Shown: positions 51,368-61,311 of the stretch, one piece after another
How the letters are laid out: each line of letters begins with the position of its first letter
Numbering within the stretch: position 1 is the first letter of the stretch
Program-made: the position numbers and the translations under genes
The notes under the pieces: generated by a model
The model's input: only the letters and a program-made list of their open reading frames with translations
What the model was told of the DNA's origin: nothing
Database searches by the model: none
NCBI RefSeq assembly: GCF_009865385.1
Contig: NZ_WWJT01000748.1
Coordinates: 1 to 64,000, forward strand
Direction: 5' to 3'
DNA from: Streptomyces sp. SID486
Lineage (GTDB): Bacteria > Actinomycetota > Actinomycetes > Streptomycetales > Streptomycetaceae
Length of the DNA stretch: 64,000 nucleotides

Positions 51368-52855
51368 TTGCACACCCCCACCGATGAACAGGCCCACGCC
51401 GTGGATGCTTTCCGGGCCGGCCACCATCTCGTCCTGCAGGCCGGCGCCGGGACGGGAAAGACCAGCACGCTCGGCCTGCTCGCCGCCAGCACCCGCCGCC
51501 ACGGCCGCTACCTCGCCTTCAACAAGGACATCGCCCAGGACGCTGCCGCCCGTTTTCCCAGTACGGTGTTGTGCAAGACCGCCCACGCCACGGCCTACGC
51601 CGCACTGGGCCACCGCTACACGAGCCGGCTCAACAGCCCCCGCCAGCCGGCCTGGAAGACCGGCCAGGCACTGGGGATCACCCGCCCCGTCTGCATCGGC
51701 GATCACAAGATCAGCCCCAGGGCACTCTCGCATGCCGTGCTGCGCACCATCACTCGCTACTGCTACTCCGCCGACCGCGCCCTGGCCCGCCACCACGTGC
51801 CGCGCATGCGCGGCCTGGACACGCCTTGCGGTCACGCCCAACTCGCTCACGAGGTCCTGCCGTTCGCCGTCAAGGCCTGGGCCGACTTGCAGAACCCCGA
51901 GACGGGCGTGGTCCGTTTCGAACACGACCACTACCTGAAGATGTGGGCCCTGACCGAGCCGACGATCGAAGCCGACTTCCTCTTCCTCGACGAGGCCCAG
52001 GACACCAACCCCGTCCTGGAAAAAGTCTTCGCCGCCCAGCGCGACCATACGCAGCTCGTCATGGTCGGGGACTCCGCACAGGCCATCTACGGCTGGCGCG
52101 GCGCCCGGGACGTAATGACCGGCTTCGACGCCACCCCACTCACCCTGACCCGCTCCTTCCGCTTCGGCCCCCTGATCGCCGAAGAGGCCAACCGCTGGCT
52201 CACCCTCGCCGACGCCCCCATCCGGCTGACCGGCAGCGAGACCATCCCGACCGAAGTCGGCAGCCTCAAGCGGCCGGACGCGGTGCTGTGCCGCACCAAC
52301 ATCGGCGCCATGGCCGAAGTCATGCGCCTGCTCGCCGCCGGCCACCGCGTCGCCCTCACCCGCGGAGGACAGCAACTCGCTGCACTCGCCCTCGCGGCCC
52401 GCGACCTCAAGGACGGCCGCCGCACCTCCCACCCCGAGCTCGTGCTCTTCGCCGCCTGGGGCGAACTGCAGGACTACGCCGCCCACGACCCCGCAGGACG
52501 TGACCTTCAGCCCTTCGTCGACCTCGTCGACACCCACGGACCCGAGGCCATCCTCGCCGCCGTCGACCAGCTCACCGACGAACAGCACGCCGACGTCACC
52601 GTCTCCACCGCCCACACTGCAAAAGGCCGCGAATGGCCCACCGTCCAAATCGGCAACGACTTCCCCCCGCCCAAGGACACCGACCAGCACGACAGCCAGG
52701 GCCGCCCCGTCCCGGAACCCGTCAACGACACCGACGCCCGCCTCGCCTACGTCGCTGTCACCCGCGCCCGCCACCACCTCGACCTCGGCGGCCTCTCCTG
52801 GATCAACACCTACCCCACCGCACCGAGCTCGCCTTTGCCGCCCGGACACGCTTGA
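51368..52855 (+). CDS. UvrD/Rep-type SF1A helicase, 495 aa
   Basis: I prefer the TTG at 51368 with GGAG upstream (then HTPTDEQAHAV), since the frame upstream is Arg/Pro-rich and looks non-coding. Motifs: Q-motif-like TDEQ, Walker A QAGAGTGKTS, motif II FLFLDEAQDTNP, motif III VMVGDSAQAIYGWRGA, motif V STAHTAKGREWPTV and motif VI VAVTRAR. It is a small but complete UvrD-like helicase without the long 1B/2B insertions, expected to move 3'-5' on single-stranded DNA. It converges with the tandem SF2 helicase gene. It could serve repair, element maintenance or defence. Confidence 0.92.
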   Translation: MHTPTDEQAHAVDAFRAGHHLVLQAGAGTGKTSTLGLLAASTRRHGRYLAFNKDIAQDAAARFPSTVLCKTAHATAYAALGHRYTSRLNSPRQPAWKTGQALGITRPVCIGDHKISPRALSHAVLRTITRYCYSADRALARHHVPRMRGLDTPCGHAQLAHEVLPFAVKAWADLQNPETGVVRFEHDHYLKMWALTEPTIEADFLFLDEAQDTNPVLEKVFAAQRDHTQLVMVGDSAQAIYGWRGARDVMTGFDATPLTLTRSFRFGPLIAEEANRWLTLADAPIRLTGSETIPTEVGSLKRPDAVLCRTNIGAMAEVMRLLAAGHRVALTRGGQQLAALALAARDLKDGRRTSHPELVLFAAWGELQDYAAHDPAGRDLQPFVDLVDTHGPEAILAAVDQLTDEQHADVTVSTAHTAKGREWPTVQIGNDFPPPKDTDQHDSQGRPVPEPVNDTDARLAYVAVTRARHHLDLGGLSWINTYPTAPSSPLPPGHA

Positions 52856-53050
52856 CGTCGGAGAGCAGCCCGACCGGGGCGGCGGCCCGGAACCGCCCGC
52901 CCGGCCGTCGGCGGCGGATGGGCCGAATCGCCGCGGAAGACCGCAGCGCCATCAGTTGGGACCGCCGCCTGACGCCACAGGATGGCCCACGGACCGCGCG
53001 TGTCGCTGCATGCACCCCGGCCACCGCCCTCATTGATGGCAGGGTTCCGT

Positions 53051-56000
53051 TCACCGAGAGCCGGCGGGATCGTGTGCCCAGAGGGCTGCTGCAATGCGGC
53101 GCAGGACGGCATGGGATGCGACAGGTGGTGCGTCGTCGTCGGGGTCATAGGGTTCAGGGACGATAATCGCTGTCTGCGCGGCACGTTCGGGGTGCTGGCG
53201 CATCAGGGGCGAGAGGGCGTCGACCAGTTCCAGCGCGGTGTAGGCGCTGGAGGGGAGCACGAGGGCGTCGAGGTCGGGGGGCGTGGGGTCGGTCGCGCGC
53301 TGGCAGCGGATCACCGGCTGGTTGTGCGGGTAGCGCACGGCTCCTTGCAGGGGAATGAGGATCTCCGCGTCGAGCATTTGGACGGCGAGTTGGCAGGCGA
53401 AGGCTTCGGCCTGCTTCCGGTCTGGGAGTACGGCCACCACACGGCGCAGGCGGTGCTGTTCGATGAGGTGGGCTGCTCCGATGGCCTGGGCCCGCCAGAT
53501 GGGGGATCTGGGCAGTTCGGGCACTTGGATCCGCATCATCTGGTATGGGCTGAGCAGTCTTTTGTCCACGAGTTCTGCGCGGTCCACGCTGGGATGGTGG
53601 GTGCCGAAGATCGGCTGGGAGGGCATCTCCACGGCCCAGGCGATCTCGGTTCGGCTGTCGCTGGGGTCGAGCAGTTCGCTGGGGATGCGGGGTGTGGCCG
53701 TCACGTAGACACGCTTGTAGGCGAGGATGCCGTCGTCGTAGTGGATCAGGGCGTGCGGATGGTCCGGGCTGATGATGCCCTCGGCGGTGCGGTGGGCTTC
53801 CTCGACGATGAGGTGTTCCCAGGGCGGCAGGTGGTGGTCGCGGTGGCTTTCGGCGATGAGTCCAGCGTCGCGGTAACGGGCCACGACGAGGGCCCCCGGG
53901 GGCCGTTGTGCCACCCAGTCGGCCAGTTGCCTTGCGGTGGTCAGTTTGTCGCCCGGATTGCCACTGCGGGTGGGCTGGATGTTGATGCCCGCGAGCGGTC
54001 CCCGGCTGACCATGCGCCAGGTCTTTACCACGTGATGGAGGTAGGTCTGGTCAGGCCCGAGCACCAGGCATGCCGGACTCGCGGCTTCATGAACCGCTGT
54101 CGCTACCGTCATGGTCTTGCCTCCCCCGGCCGGCATGCTGAGCAGCATGCGCTGGCCGCCGTTGAGGATGATGTCGGGCAGCATGGGAGGTGACGGTTCG
54201 CGGCCCGCGACCCAGAAATCCTGACCGTGTTCATGCGAGTCGAGGACACCGGGTGTCGGCTGCGGCCGCTGAGCAGGCGGGCGCTCGTCGGTAGTGTCCG
54301 TGGATGTCCCAGAGAGCGTCGCCGGGACGCTCTCATAGTGGGGTTCGGGGACCCATTCCATGGCCAGGGCTTCGACGGAGTCGATCTCTTCGCGGCTGAG
54401 GAGGCCCGCGATGGCGAGGACGCGCAGGTCGGCGATCCACTCGCCCAGTGGGAAGCGCGGGTTGGTGTGGTCGTCGAGGTAGGCGGCGGGAACGCGCAGG
54501 TGTTGGTGGGTGCGGTAGAAGCGCCGGGCGGCGCGCAGGCCGCGGGCGTGGGTGGCGGCCTGGATACCGAGGGGGCGGCGCAGTGCGAGGGCGAGCGGGT
54601 CGTGCTGCAGGGGCAGCGCGGCCAGTTGTGCCTGCTGGTCCTTGGCGAGGGCGGGAAAAGAGTCGAACTGTTCGTCCAACCAACGGGTGAGGGCATCGGC
54701 GTCGGCCGACAGCGGGCCCGCCGGGATGGCCAGAACCTTGCCGTGGGCGCGGGCACGGGCGCACATGCGCTGCCACTCTTCGGGCCAGGCGGGGTTCCAC
54801 CAGGGGTCGATGTCCTTCAGGGCGCGCCGGTAGGGGGCGGGCAGGGTGCCGTCGGCTGCCTGGCGGCGCTGCTCGGCGAGCCACTGGCCCAGGGGACGAC
54901 CCTGGTAAGTGTGTGCCGGTGCCGGGAGCAGGTGGCCGTGCTCGCGGGCGTAGGCCTGGGCGATGTCCAGGAAGGTCTCCGCACTGTTCTTGGGGTGCGC
55001 CCAGGGCATGTTGCAGGTGGCCAGCGCGGCGGCGCGTGCCGCGGAGAGGTTTCCGGCGGCTTTGAGGGCGCGCTGGTAGCCAAGCCAGCAGCCGAGGTGG
55101 AAGCCGTCGGGGGTGATGTGGTTGCTGGGAACGCTCAGGTGGCCGTGGGTGTCGAAGAAGGCTTGCGCGCAGGCCATCCCGGTCTCCCAGACATCGGGCT
55201 CCGGTTCCATGATCCGCAGCATCAGGTGCGGGGCGATCTCCGGGGCGCGTGCGGGCCGGATGGCGGAAGCCGGTGTGGACAGCAGCAGTCGGGCGCCGTT
55301 GACCGGGAGGCGGTAGAAGTAGTGCTCGTCGTACGCCTTGAGCGCGATCATGACCTGGTGCAGCAGGTGGTACGGGGTGCCGAACGCCGCTTCTTCGGCG
55401 CGTTGCCCGGGCCCGAAGAATACGGGGATGACCAGGGTGGAGATCTTGTTCATGCTGGGGCCGATGCGCAGCGCGCGGCCGATCGCCTGGACGATGTCGA
55501 TGGTGCTCTGCTTGGGGTCGGCGAAGAGCACGGAGTCGGCCAGTGGGAAGTCGACGCCTTCGACGCACAGGCGGACATTGCACAGCACGCTCAGCTCCGC
55601 CAACCGGCCGGTGCGCGTGTCTGGTGGGGGCTGGGCAAATCGTGCCAGGCGCTCTTGCCGCTCGCGGCGGCCGTTACGGGAGTGGACGCTGGCGACCCAC
55701 AAACCCTCGGCGTGGCCGCCGGGTATGGCGGCGGCGGTTTCGGGCAGGGTTTCGGCGAAGGCCTCGCTCTGGACGATGCTGCGGCTGAAGACGACCGCGC
55801 GGCGAATCGCGTGATCTTCGCGTGCTTTGAGCAGGGCCAGCTGGGCCGCCGCCACGCGCATGGCGTCGGCCTGGGGGGTGCGCCTGGCCCCCTTGCGTGT
55901 GCGCCCGGCCAGGAAGGCGTGCAGCTGCGCGTTGTGGATTTCGGGGGCGGCGATGCGGTAGTCGGCGAGCCGTCCTTCGTGAATGGCTTCGGCCAGTGAG

Positions 56001-56698
56001 TAGCGGTAGGCGATGCGGCCGAAGAGGTCGACGTCGTCCATGGAGGCGATCGGCTCCGTGGTGATGCCGCGGTTGACGTCCCAGATACGCGGTGTGGCGG
56101 TGAGGTAGAGCCGGTGGCGCGCGGGAATGGCGTCGTCGTCGTGGATGACGGCCCACGGCTTGGCGCGGGCGCCGGCGGTGCGGTGCGCTTCGTCGACGAC
56201 CGCGATGTCCCAGCGCGGCAGCAGATGGCGCTGGTGGGCCTCGACGAGTTTGGGCAGCGAGGCGTAGGTGGCGAAGACGCTGACGGGCCCGTCGGCGCCG
56301 CGCACGGCGGCGGCCAGCCAGGCCGGGTCATTGGTCATGGTGAGCACGCCGCTGAGAACGGGCTCGCTGGTCTGCTTGTCGGAGCACAGGCCGAAGAAGT
56401 GGCCCGGTCGGCCGGAGGTGTGCCAGACGCGGGCTGTCTGGTTGAGCAGGTCCAGGGTAGGCATCACCGTCAGGGTGCGACTGTCGGAGGTGATTTCGTG
56501 GGCGATGTGGACGGCGAGGTGGGTCTTTCCCGTACCGCACGGCATGATGACCTGCTGACGTTCGGAACCCATGGCGAACGCGTTGAGCACGCAGTCCGCC
56601 GCCGAACGCTGGCGCGTCCACAGTTCGCTGGGCAGGCGTTCGACAGGCAGGTCGTGCAACACAGGATGGCTTCCCCGCTCGAGCTGATGACGCTTCAA
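53051..56698 (-). CDS. Tandem SF2 helicase protein with second, degenerate helicase module, 1215 aa
   Basis: The frame opens with a TTG at 56698 without a clear ribosome-binding site; GTG codons shortly after are alternatives. Module 1 (about 30-470) is a full SF2 helicase: MPCGTGKT, VVDEAHRT, TATPR, EGVDFPLADSVLFADP and QAIGRALRIG. The middle (about 500-780) holds helicase-associated repeats (LGCWLGYQRA, LGQWLAEQRR, LGEWIADLR). Module 2 (about 850-1200) repeats the N-terminal half of a helicase: MPAGGGKT, IVEEAHRT (Glu for Asp), TATPR, but no motif V/VI is visible. Two helicase modules around HA repeats are unusual. The N-terminal two thirds resemble the 816-aa protein at 16960-19410. Confidence 0.88.
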   Translation of the reverse strand: MKRHQLERGSHPVLHDLPVERLPSELWTRQRSAADCVLNAFAMGSERQQVIMPCGTGKTHLAVHIAHEITSDSRTLTVMPTLDLLNQTARVWHTSGRPGHFFGLCSDKQTSEPVLSGVLTMTNDPAWLAAAVRGADGPVSVFATYASLPKLVEAHQRHLLPRWDIAVVDEAHRTAGARAKPWAVIHDDDAIPARHRLYLTATPRIWDVNRGITTEPIASMDDVDLFGRIAYRYSLAEAIHEGRLADYRIAAPEIHNAQLHAFLAGRTRKGARRTPQADAMRVAAAQLALLKAREDHAIRRAVVFSRSIVQSEAFAETLPETAAAIPGGHAEGLWVASVHSRNGRRERQERLARFAQPPPDTRTGRLAELSVLCNVRLCVEGVDFPLADSVLFADPKQSTIDIVQAIGRALRIGPSMNKISTLVIPVFFGPGQRAEEAAFGTPYHLLHQVMIALKAYDEHYFYRLPVNGARLLLSTPASAIRPARAPEIAPHLMLRIMEPEPDVWETGMACAQAFFDTHGHLSVPSNHITPDGFHLGCWLGYQRALKAAGNLSAARAAALATCNMPWAHPKNSAETFLDIAQAYAREHGHLLPAPAHTYQGRPLGQWLAEQRRQAADGTLPAPYRRALKDIDPWWNPAWPEEWQRMCARARAHGKVLAIPAGPLSADADALTRWLDEQFDSFPALAKDQQAQLAALPLQHDPLALALRRPLGIQAATHARGLRAARRFYRTHQHLRVPAAYLDDHTNPRFPLGEWIADLRVLAIAGLLSREEIDSVEALAMEWVPEPHYESVPATLSGTSTDTTDERPPAQRPQPTPGVLDSHEHGQDFWVAGREPSPPMLPDIILNGGQRMLLSMPAGGGKTMTVATAVHEAASPACLVLGPDQTYLHHVVKTWRMVSRGPLAGINIQPTRSGNPGDKLTTARQLADWVAQRPPGALVVARYRDAGLIAESHRDHHLPPWEHLIVEEAHRTAEGIISPDHPHALIHYDDGILAYKRVYVTATPRIPSELLDPSDSRTEIAWAVEMPSQPIFGTHHPSVDRAELVDKRLLSPYQMMRIQVPELPRSPIWRAQAIGAAHLIEQHRLRRVVAVLPDRKQAEAFACQLAVQMLDAEILIPLQGAVRYPHNQPVIRCQRATDPTPPDLDALVLPSSAYTALELVDALSPLMRQHPERAAQTAIIVPEPYDPDDDAPPVASHAVLRRIAAALWAHDPAGSR

Positions 56699-56958
56699 GG
56701 GGCAGGGTGCGGAGGGGGATACGGTGCGGGGTGCTCAATGCGGGTCTCCTCACCCCTGGGGGTGAACCCTCAGGTCGAGGAGCGGTGCGTCGTGGTAGAG
56801 AGGGCGCAGGGCCGCACGGGCTTCGAGGGCATCACGGGCCGGGACAGCCATTCAGCGGGGCGCAGCCCGGGGCCCATCAGCCGGACGGACGGCAAGGATG
56901 ACAAGGGCTGTGCGGGGGTGCCGTGGCCGGGCAGCCGCAGGGCCCGGGCGAGGGCAGC

Positions 56959-57999
56959 ATGTTGGGGGATGCGGTGTGGGGCGGGAGCCTGTCGCGGCAA
57001 CCGGTTCGTTTTGTGGCGCACGAGTCGAACTGTTCGTTCTTGTGGCGGGTGGCCGGTGTGCAGGGGGTGGAGGTCGACTTCCTGCTCGCCGAGTTGGGTG
57101 ACGGGCCGCCAGGGCAGCAGGCCCTGCGACCGCATCTGGCGGAAGTGCTGCTGAGCGGCGCGGCGGCGGACCGGCTCGCACAGATGCTCGGCGTGCCGTC
57201 CGCGCGACTGCGGTGGGCTCTGCCGCATCTGCGCGCACCGCACCTCATGCCGGGCGAGCGGGCGCGGTGGGAGTGGCCGTGGGAGCCGTTGGCGCACTGT
57301 CTGGTGCCGGCCTGCGGGTTGTGTGCGGCAGTCCGGGGCGGGGGCTGGGGTGAGGTGTGGCTGGTCTGGCCAGAGAGGTGGAAGATCTGCGAGCGGCACG
57401 GCCGGTTCACTCACCTGCGTCAGGTCGGGCCGGGAGGGGTCGATATGGCCCAACTGCCGGAGTCCGTCGACGCGCACCGCAGGCGGGGCAGGCTCGAGCG
57501 GCGCCTCGGACCCACCGGAGCCGTGCTGGTCGCGGACGCGTTCGCTCTGACCGGATGGTGGTGGCGCCGTGCCCCGCTCACCCGCCGGTGGGCCGAGCGT
57601 GCCGGGCGGGCAGGCCTGCAGCCCGGAGACGTCGAGACGGCGTGGCTGCTGGTGTATCCGGAGGCGCTGCAGGTGGCCCGGGCGCTGCTGCGCTACGAGC
57701 AGCAGCGGGCCGACCGGCCCGGCGGGCCCTGGGCTGAAGCCGAAACTGATCTGGTGGCCGAGCTGTCCCGACTGGCGAGTGAGCTCGGGCTGCCACCGGG
57801 CAGATGGCAGGTGCCGGTGGCGGAGTGGCTCGGCCGGCACCATAAGTGCGCACCTGCCGCAGGGGACAGTGAAGGCAGCGGCCGGCGTCGTGACAGGCGG
57901 CCGGTCACGGCATTGATCCATCACGGCGACAAGAATCCGGCGTCACTCGACCACAGCTGCCTGCCCTGGGACTGGAGCGATCCGTTCACCGCCGTATGA
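56959..57999 (+). CDS. tniQ: TniQ-family target-selection protein, 346 aa
   Basis: ATG at 56959. The N-terminus has the TniQ opening (FVAHESNCSFLWRVAG), and around 112-150 a zinc-binding arrangement ACGLC ... WPERWKICERHGRF. The rest is helical with many Trp/Arg. TniQ/TnsD proteins bind the target DNA and bring in the TniB/TnsC ATPase. It opens a plus-strand run with the TnsA-like, TniA and TniB genes, which identifies it as part of a Tn7/Tn5053-like module. It is divergent from the tandem helicase with 260 bp between. Confidence 0.85.
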   Translation: MLGDAVWGGSLSRQPVRFVAHESNCSFLWRVAGVQGVEVDFLLAELGDGPPGQQALRPHLAEVLLSGAAADRLAQMLGVPSARLRWALPHLRAPHLMPGERARWEWPWEPLAHCLVPACGLCAAVRGGGWGEVWLVWPERWKICERHGRFTHLRQVGPGGVDMAQLPESVDAHRRRGRLERRLGPTGAVLVADAFALTGWWWRRAPLTRRWAERAGRAGLQPGDVETAWLLVYPEALQVARALLRYEQQRADRPGGPWAEAETDLVAELSRLASELGLPPGRWQVPVAEWLGRHHKCAPAAGDSEGSGRRRDRRPVTALIHHGDKNPASLDHSCLPWDWSDPFTAV

Positions 58000-58165
58000 A
58001 GTCCCGCACGGGCGACACCTCCCTTGATTCGCACACACATCCGCGCGTTTCCCCGATCGGAGGGCGGAGACGCAAGCCGCTGCGGACATCTCCTCGTTGC
58101 CCGGATGCTGGAGCAGGGACACGCACGGCTGCGGCCCGCAGCACCGGCGGACGTAAGGGGCGGAC

Positions 58166-58900
58166 ATGCTGGGGATCCCGGTCAGCGCGGGCGATATCGC
58201 CGTCCTTTATGTAGACCGGTTCGGGCGTCGGCGTGAGGTTGCGGTGACCTGGGCCGCCGAGGTGCCGTTCGAACAGCTGGCCCCGTTGGATCGGCCGATC
58301 CCCTACCCGGGACGACAGTCGTTCGTCACCAACGCATGGGCATCGGCCACCGACCAGTTGCTGGCGTGCGGCTCGCTGCGTCAGCAGCACTGCGCCATCC
58401 TCCTGGACCGCGATCCCGCGGTGGGACTGCGCAGCGCGGGGCCGATGGAGTTGCGCTGGAGCGGCCAGGGGCGCCGTCACAGCGTGCGGCCGGCATTCGT
58501 CGCCTCTCGGGCAGGACAGCGCGAAGTGATCTGCGTACAGCCGGAGGAAGTCACCGACCAGTGGCGGTACGAGCAGGAGGTGCTGACCGTGGCGGCGGCA
58601 GCCGCCGGCTGGCAGATCCGCGTGCTGGTGCCACCCGCTGGTGTGGAGCTGGACAATCTCCAACTCCTCTATGCCGCCCGCAGTCCACGGTGGCTCACGG
58701 CGGGGCAGGACCAGGTGCTGGCCGAGCAGTTCACCTCGCCGCGCACGATCCGCTCCGGGGTGCGTGCCGCCGCTCTGCCCCTGCTGTTGGGGCTGGATCT
58801 CGCCTATCACCTGATCTGGATGCGGCGTCTGCACACCGACACGAGCATCCCGCTCACACCGTCGTCGACGGCATGGGCTTGCGCTGGAGAGGTCGCGTGA
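58166..58900 (+). CDS. TnsA-like protein lacking recognisable catalytic residues, 244 aa
   Basis: ATG at 58166 with AAGGGG upstream; the stop overlaps the TniA start (GTGA). Order and spacing match actinomycete TnsA-like endonuclease subunits: YPGRQSFVTNAW near 50-61, a core at 68-120, and a C-terminal GWQIRVLVPP part. The active TnsA pattern of E-(x)n-D-(x)n-ExK or DxK is not there: the expected YESxxE helix reads ACGSLRQQH, the PDF turn reads RPAFVAS, and the VDVKP strand reads VICVQPEE. It probably keeps a structural role in the transpososome without cutting 5' ends. That reading depends on my alignment by eye. Confidence 0.72.
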   Translation: MLGIPVSAGDIAVLYVDRFGRRREVAVTWAAEVPFEQLAPLDRPIPYPGRQSFVTNAWASATDQLLACGSLRQQHCAILLDRDPAVGLRSAGPMELRWSGQGRRHSVRPAFVASRAGQREVICVQPEEVTDQWRYEQEVLTVAAAAAGWQIRVLVPPAGVELDNLQLLYAARSPRWLTAGQDQVLAEQFTSPRTIRSGVRAAALPLLLGLDLAYHLIWMRRLHTDTSIPLTPSSTAWACAGEVA

Positions 58901-61311
58901 CCGCAGTTCCCCGGCACGCCGCCGACGCGGCAGCGCCGGCTGCTGCTGACACCATCGCGCTGGGGGATACCATCCACTTCCGTGGTGCCGACTGGGTGGT
59001 CACCGCCTTCCACGGGTCTCGTCTGTTCCTTGACGTCGCGGAGCCGGTGGAACCCGGGGAACCGGCAGAGCCACTGATCATCCTACAGACGGCGGTGACC
59101 TCAGCTCCCGACTTCGCCGTGCTGAACCGGGCGGCCCCGCGCAGTACGCTGCCCGGCCGCATCGGCGAGTTCCATGCCCTGCCCCGCGACGTACGCAAGG
59201 CCGCTGAGAAGTGGGAGCGGCACGTCAAGGAGGTACTGCACCAGCAGGCCCCGAACGTTCCCGCCACCACCCCACCCAAACCGGCCTTCGACCCGAAGAG
59301 CCGTACCCTCCGCCAGCGGTACCAGGCCAAGGCCGACCAGCTCACCCAGGCCGGAGCGCCGGTGTCCGCGGCCACCGTGGAACGCAAGTGCGCGGCCTGG
59401 CGCAAGGAAGGCCTGATGGGCCTGGTCGACAAACGGCACCTGCGCACCGCGACCTCGCACGGACGCGTCGACGGGCGAGTGGTCGACATCGTGTGGGAGA
59501 TCCTGGACGACGAACGTTCCAGGGGCCTGTCACCGGGAACGCTGTCCCGGTTGATCGACCGGGTGGAGCAGACGATTCAGGCCCGCTACTCACACCTGCT
59601 CGCCGACCCGAAAACCGCCCGGGGGCTGGTGAACAGTCCGGCGACGTTCTACCGGCTGCTGGAACGGCTGGGGATCACCGCGGAGAACGCACATACCGCC
59701 GCGGCCCGGCATGCGGCGGGCTCCGCGATCTCGTCGGCGCGGCCCGGGGCCCGGCGGGCGATCTGGGCCCGCTGGCCCGGGGAACTGGTGCAGATCGACA
59801 CCACTGGGCTGGACGTCCTCGTCCTCGGGGACGACGGACGGGTTATCTCCGTGGAGCTCACGATCGCGATTTGTGTCGCGACCCGTAGCATCGTCGGCTC
59901 GCTGATCGTGCCCAAACGGATCGGCCGCACAGGCGGGACCGGACGGTGGCTCGGCGGGCGAGCCACCCGTTCCTTCGACACCATGCAGGTCGTTGCCCAG
60001 ACCACAGCCCCGCTGCCAGCGCGGCCGGGCTGGGCGCCGGAGACGTTCGTGGAAGGCTCCGATCTGCCCTTCGAGGACCTCCTCGCCGCCGACCCCCGCT
60101 TCGCCGGCGCCGCCGCACGGCCCGTCATCAAGCCGGAAACAGTCGTCGTCGACCACGGCTCACCGTTCATCTCGGCGGATTTCACCCGCGCCTGCCACTC
60201 CCTGGGCATCGAGGTACGCGAGGCGCGCCTGCGCACCGCCGTCGACAAGGCGATCGTGGAGCGCGCCATGCGAGCGGTGAAGACCGGCTTCAGCCAGTAT
60301 CTGGCCTCCTACACCCACCACCGCCTGGACCTGCGCGGCAAACGCGTCCGCAAGCAGCCGCTGTGGACGATCCCCCAGCTCCAGGAACTGTTCGAACAGT
60401 GGGTGGTCCTCCACTGGCAGCAAACCCCCCACGGAGCGCTCCGCTCCCCCTTCACCCCCGGGCTGCGTCTGACTCCGAACCAGATGTACGCGGCGCTGGT
60501 GTCCCTGCGCGGCTACCGGTCCACCGCTCTGGCCGAGCAGGAGAACCGCAAGCTGCTGCCGGCGGTGTGGGTGCGAGTCAGCCGCAAGGGTTTCCAGATC
60601 AACAACCGCACCTACAACCTCGGCCGGGGCAAGCTGGACCCCTGCCGCGGGTCCTCTGGGATCACAGCCCAGCAGGGCCGGTGGGAAGTCCACTACTCCC
60701 CCGACCACCCTGAGGTTGCCTGGCTGTTTAACCACCGGGCCGAACCGGGCACCGACCCGTGGATCGAGGTGCCCTTCATCCACCGTCGACTGCTCAATGA
60801 CCGGTGGACCGAGGAGACCTGGGCCGAGGCCCTGAACATCCACCTCGCCGGCGGCGGCAGCCGCCGCGATGAGGCGGCCATCGCCCGGGCCACCGCGAAG
60901 CTGCTGCGCACCGCCGCTGCCGGCCCGCAGGCCGCCCCCGCGAGCAGCCCGACACCCCGCGCGGCTGTGCCGTCCCGTCCGGCGCTGCCGGCGCCGGCCG
61001 AGCCCTACGACGACGACATGCCGCCTCTGGACCCGGACTCCGTCCGTCCGTTCCGGTCCCTCGACCGCCCGGCCGGGGATCTCTTCGACACCTCCGAGCC
61101 TGGCCGGGGCGCGGGCCAGAGCCTTGAGGAATTCTTGGCCTCCCTGCCCGGCCTGCACCCACCCGGCCCCGGCGATCCCGGGACCCTGGGCAACGACAGC
61201 GCGAGGCCCGCCCCAGGCGACATCCCCAAAGCCGACACCCCCACCTCTCCCCCGCCCGGCAGTCTGCCCGGCGATGAACCGGACAGCTCACGGCAAGGAG
61301 ACACCCAGTGA
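58897..61311 (+). CDS. tniA: TniA/TnsB-like DDE transposase, 804 aa
   Basis: The GTG at 58897 is the start, overlapping the upstream stop by 4 nt; the frame open further upstream is a shadow of the TnsA-like gene. Residues 1-270 have winged-helix and Ibeta/Igamma-like DNA-binding segments (VSAATVERKCAAWRKEGLMG). The catalytic DDE residues are D301 (QIDTTGLDV), D419 (VVVDHGSPF) and E455 (KAIVERAMRA), with the classic 35-residue gap between the last two. A C-terminal beta-barrel and a long Pro/Asp-rich tail (from about 690) follow; the tail may contact the ATPase. It joins transposon 3' ends to the target. Confidence 0.92.
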   Translation: MTAVPRHAADAAAPAAADTIALGDTIHFRGADWVVTAFHGSRLFLDVAEPVEPGEPAEPLIILQTAVTSAPDFAVLNRAAPRSTLPGRIGEFHALPRDVRKAAEKWERHVKEVLHQQAPNVPATTPPKPAFDPKSRTLRQRYQAKADQLTQAGAPVSAATVERKCAAWRKEGLMGLVDKRHLRTATSHGRVDGRVVDIVWEILDDERSRGLSPGTLSRLIDRVEQTIQARYSHLLADPKTARGLVNSPATFYRLLERLGITAENAHTAAARHAAGSAISSARPGARRAIWARWPGELVQIDTTGLDVLVLGDDGRVISVELTIAICVATRSIVGSLIVPKRIGRTGGTGRWLGGRATRSFDTMQVVAQTTAPLPARPGWAPETFVEGSDLPFEDLLAADPRFAGAAARPVIKPETVVVDHGSPFISADFTRACHSLGIEVREARLRTAVDKAIVERAMRAVKTGFSQYLASYTHHRLDLRGKRVRKQPLWTIPQLQELFEQWVVLHWQQTPHGALRSPFTPGLRLTPNQMYAALVSLRGYRSTALAEQENRKLLPAVWVRVSRKGFQINNRTYNLGRGKLDPCRGSSGITAQQGRWEVHYSPDHPEVAWLFNHRAEPGTDPWIEVPFIHRRLLNDRWTEETWAEALNIHLAGGGSRRDEAAIARATAKLLRTAAAGPQAAPASSPTPRAAVPSRPALPAPAEPYDDDMPPLDPDSVRPFRSLDRPAGDLFDTSEPGRGAGQSLEEFLASLPGLHPPGPGDPGTLGNDSARPAPGDIPKADTPTSPPPGSLPGDEPDSSRQGDTQ

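Noticed and set aside
58336-58896. N-terminal extension of the TniA frame by 187 codons
   Set aside because: It lies entirely over the TnsA-like gene in another frame; the GTG at 58897 overlapping the upstream stop is the natural start.
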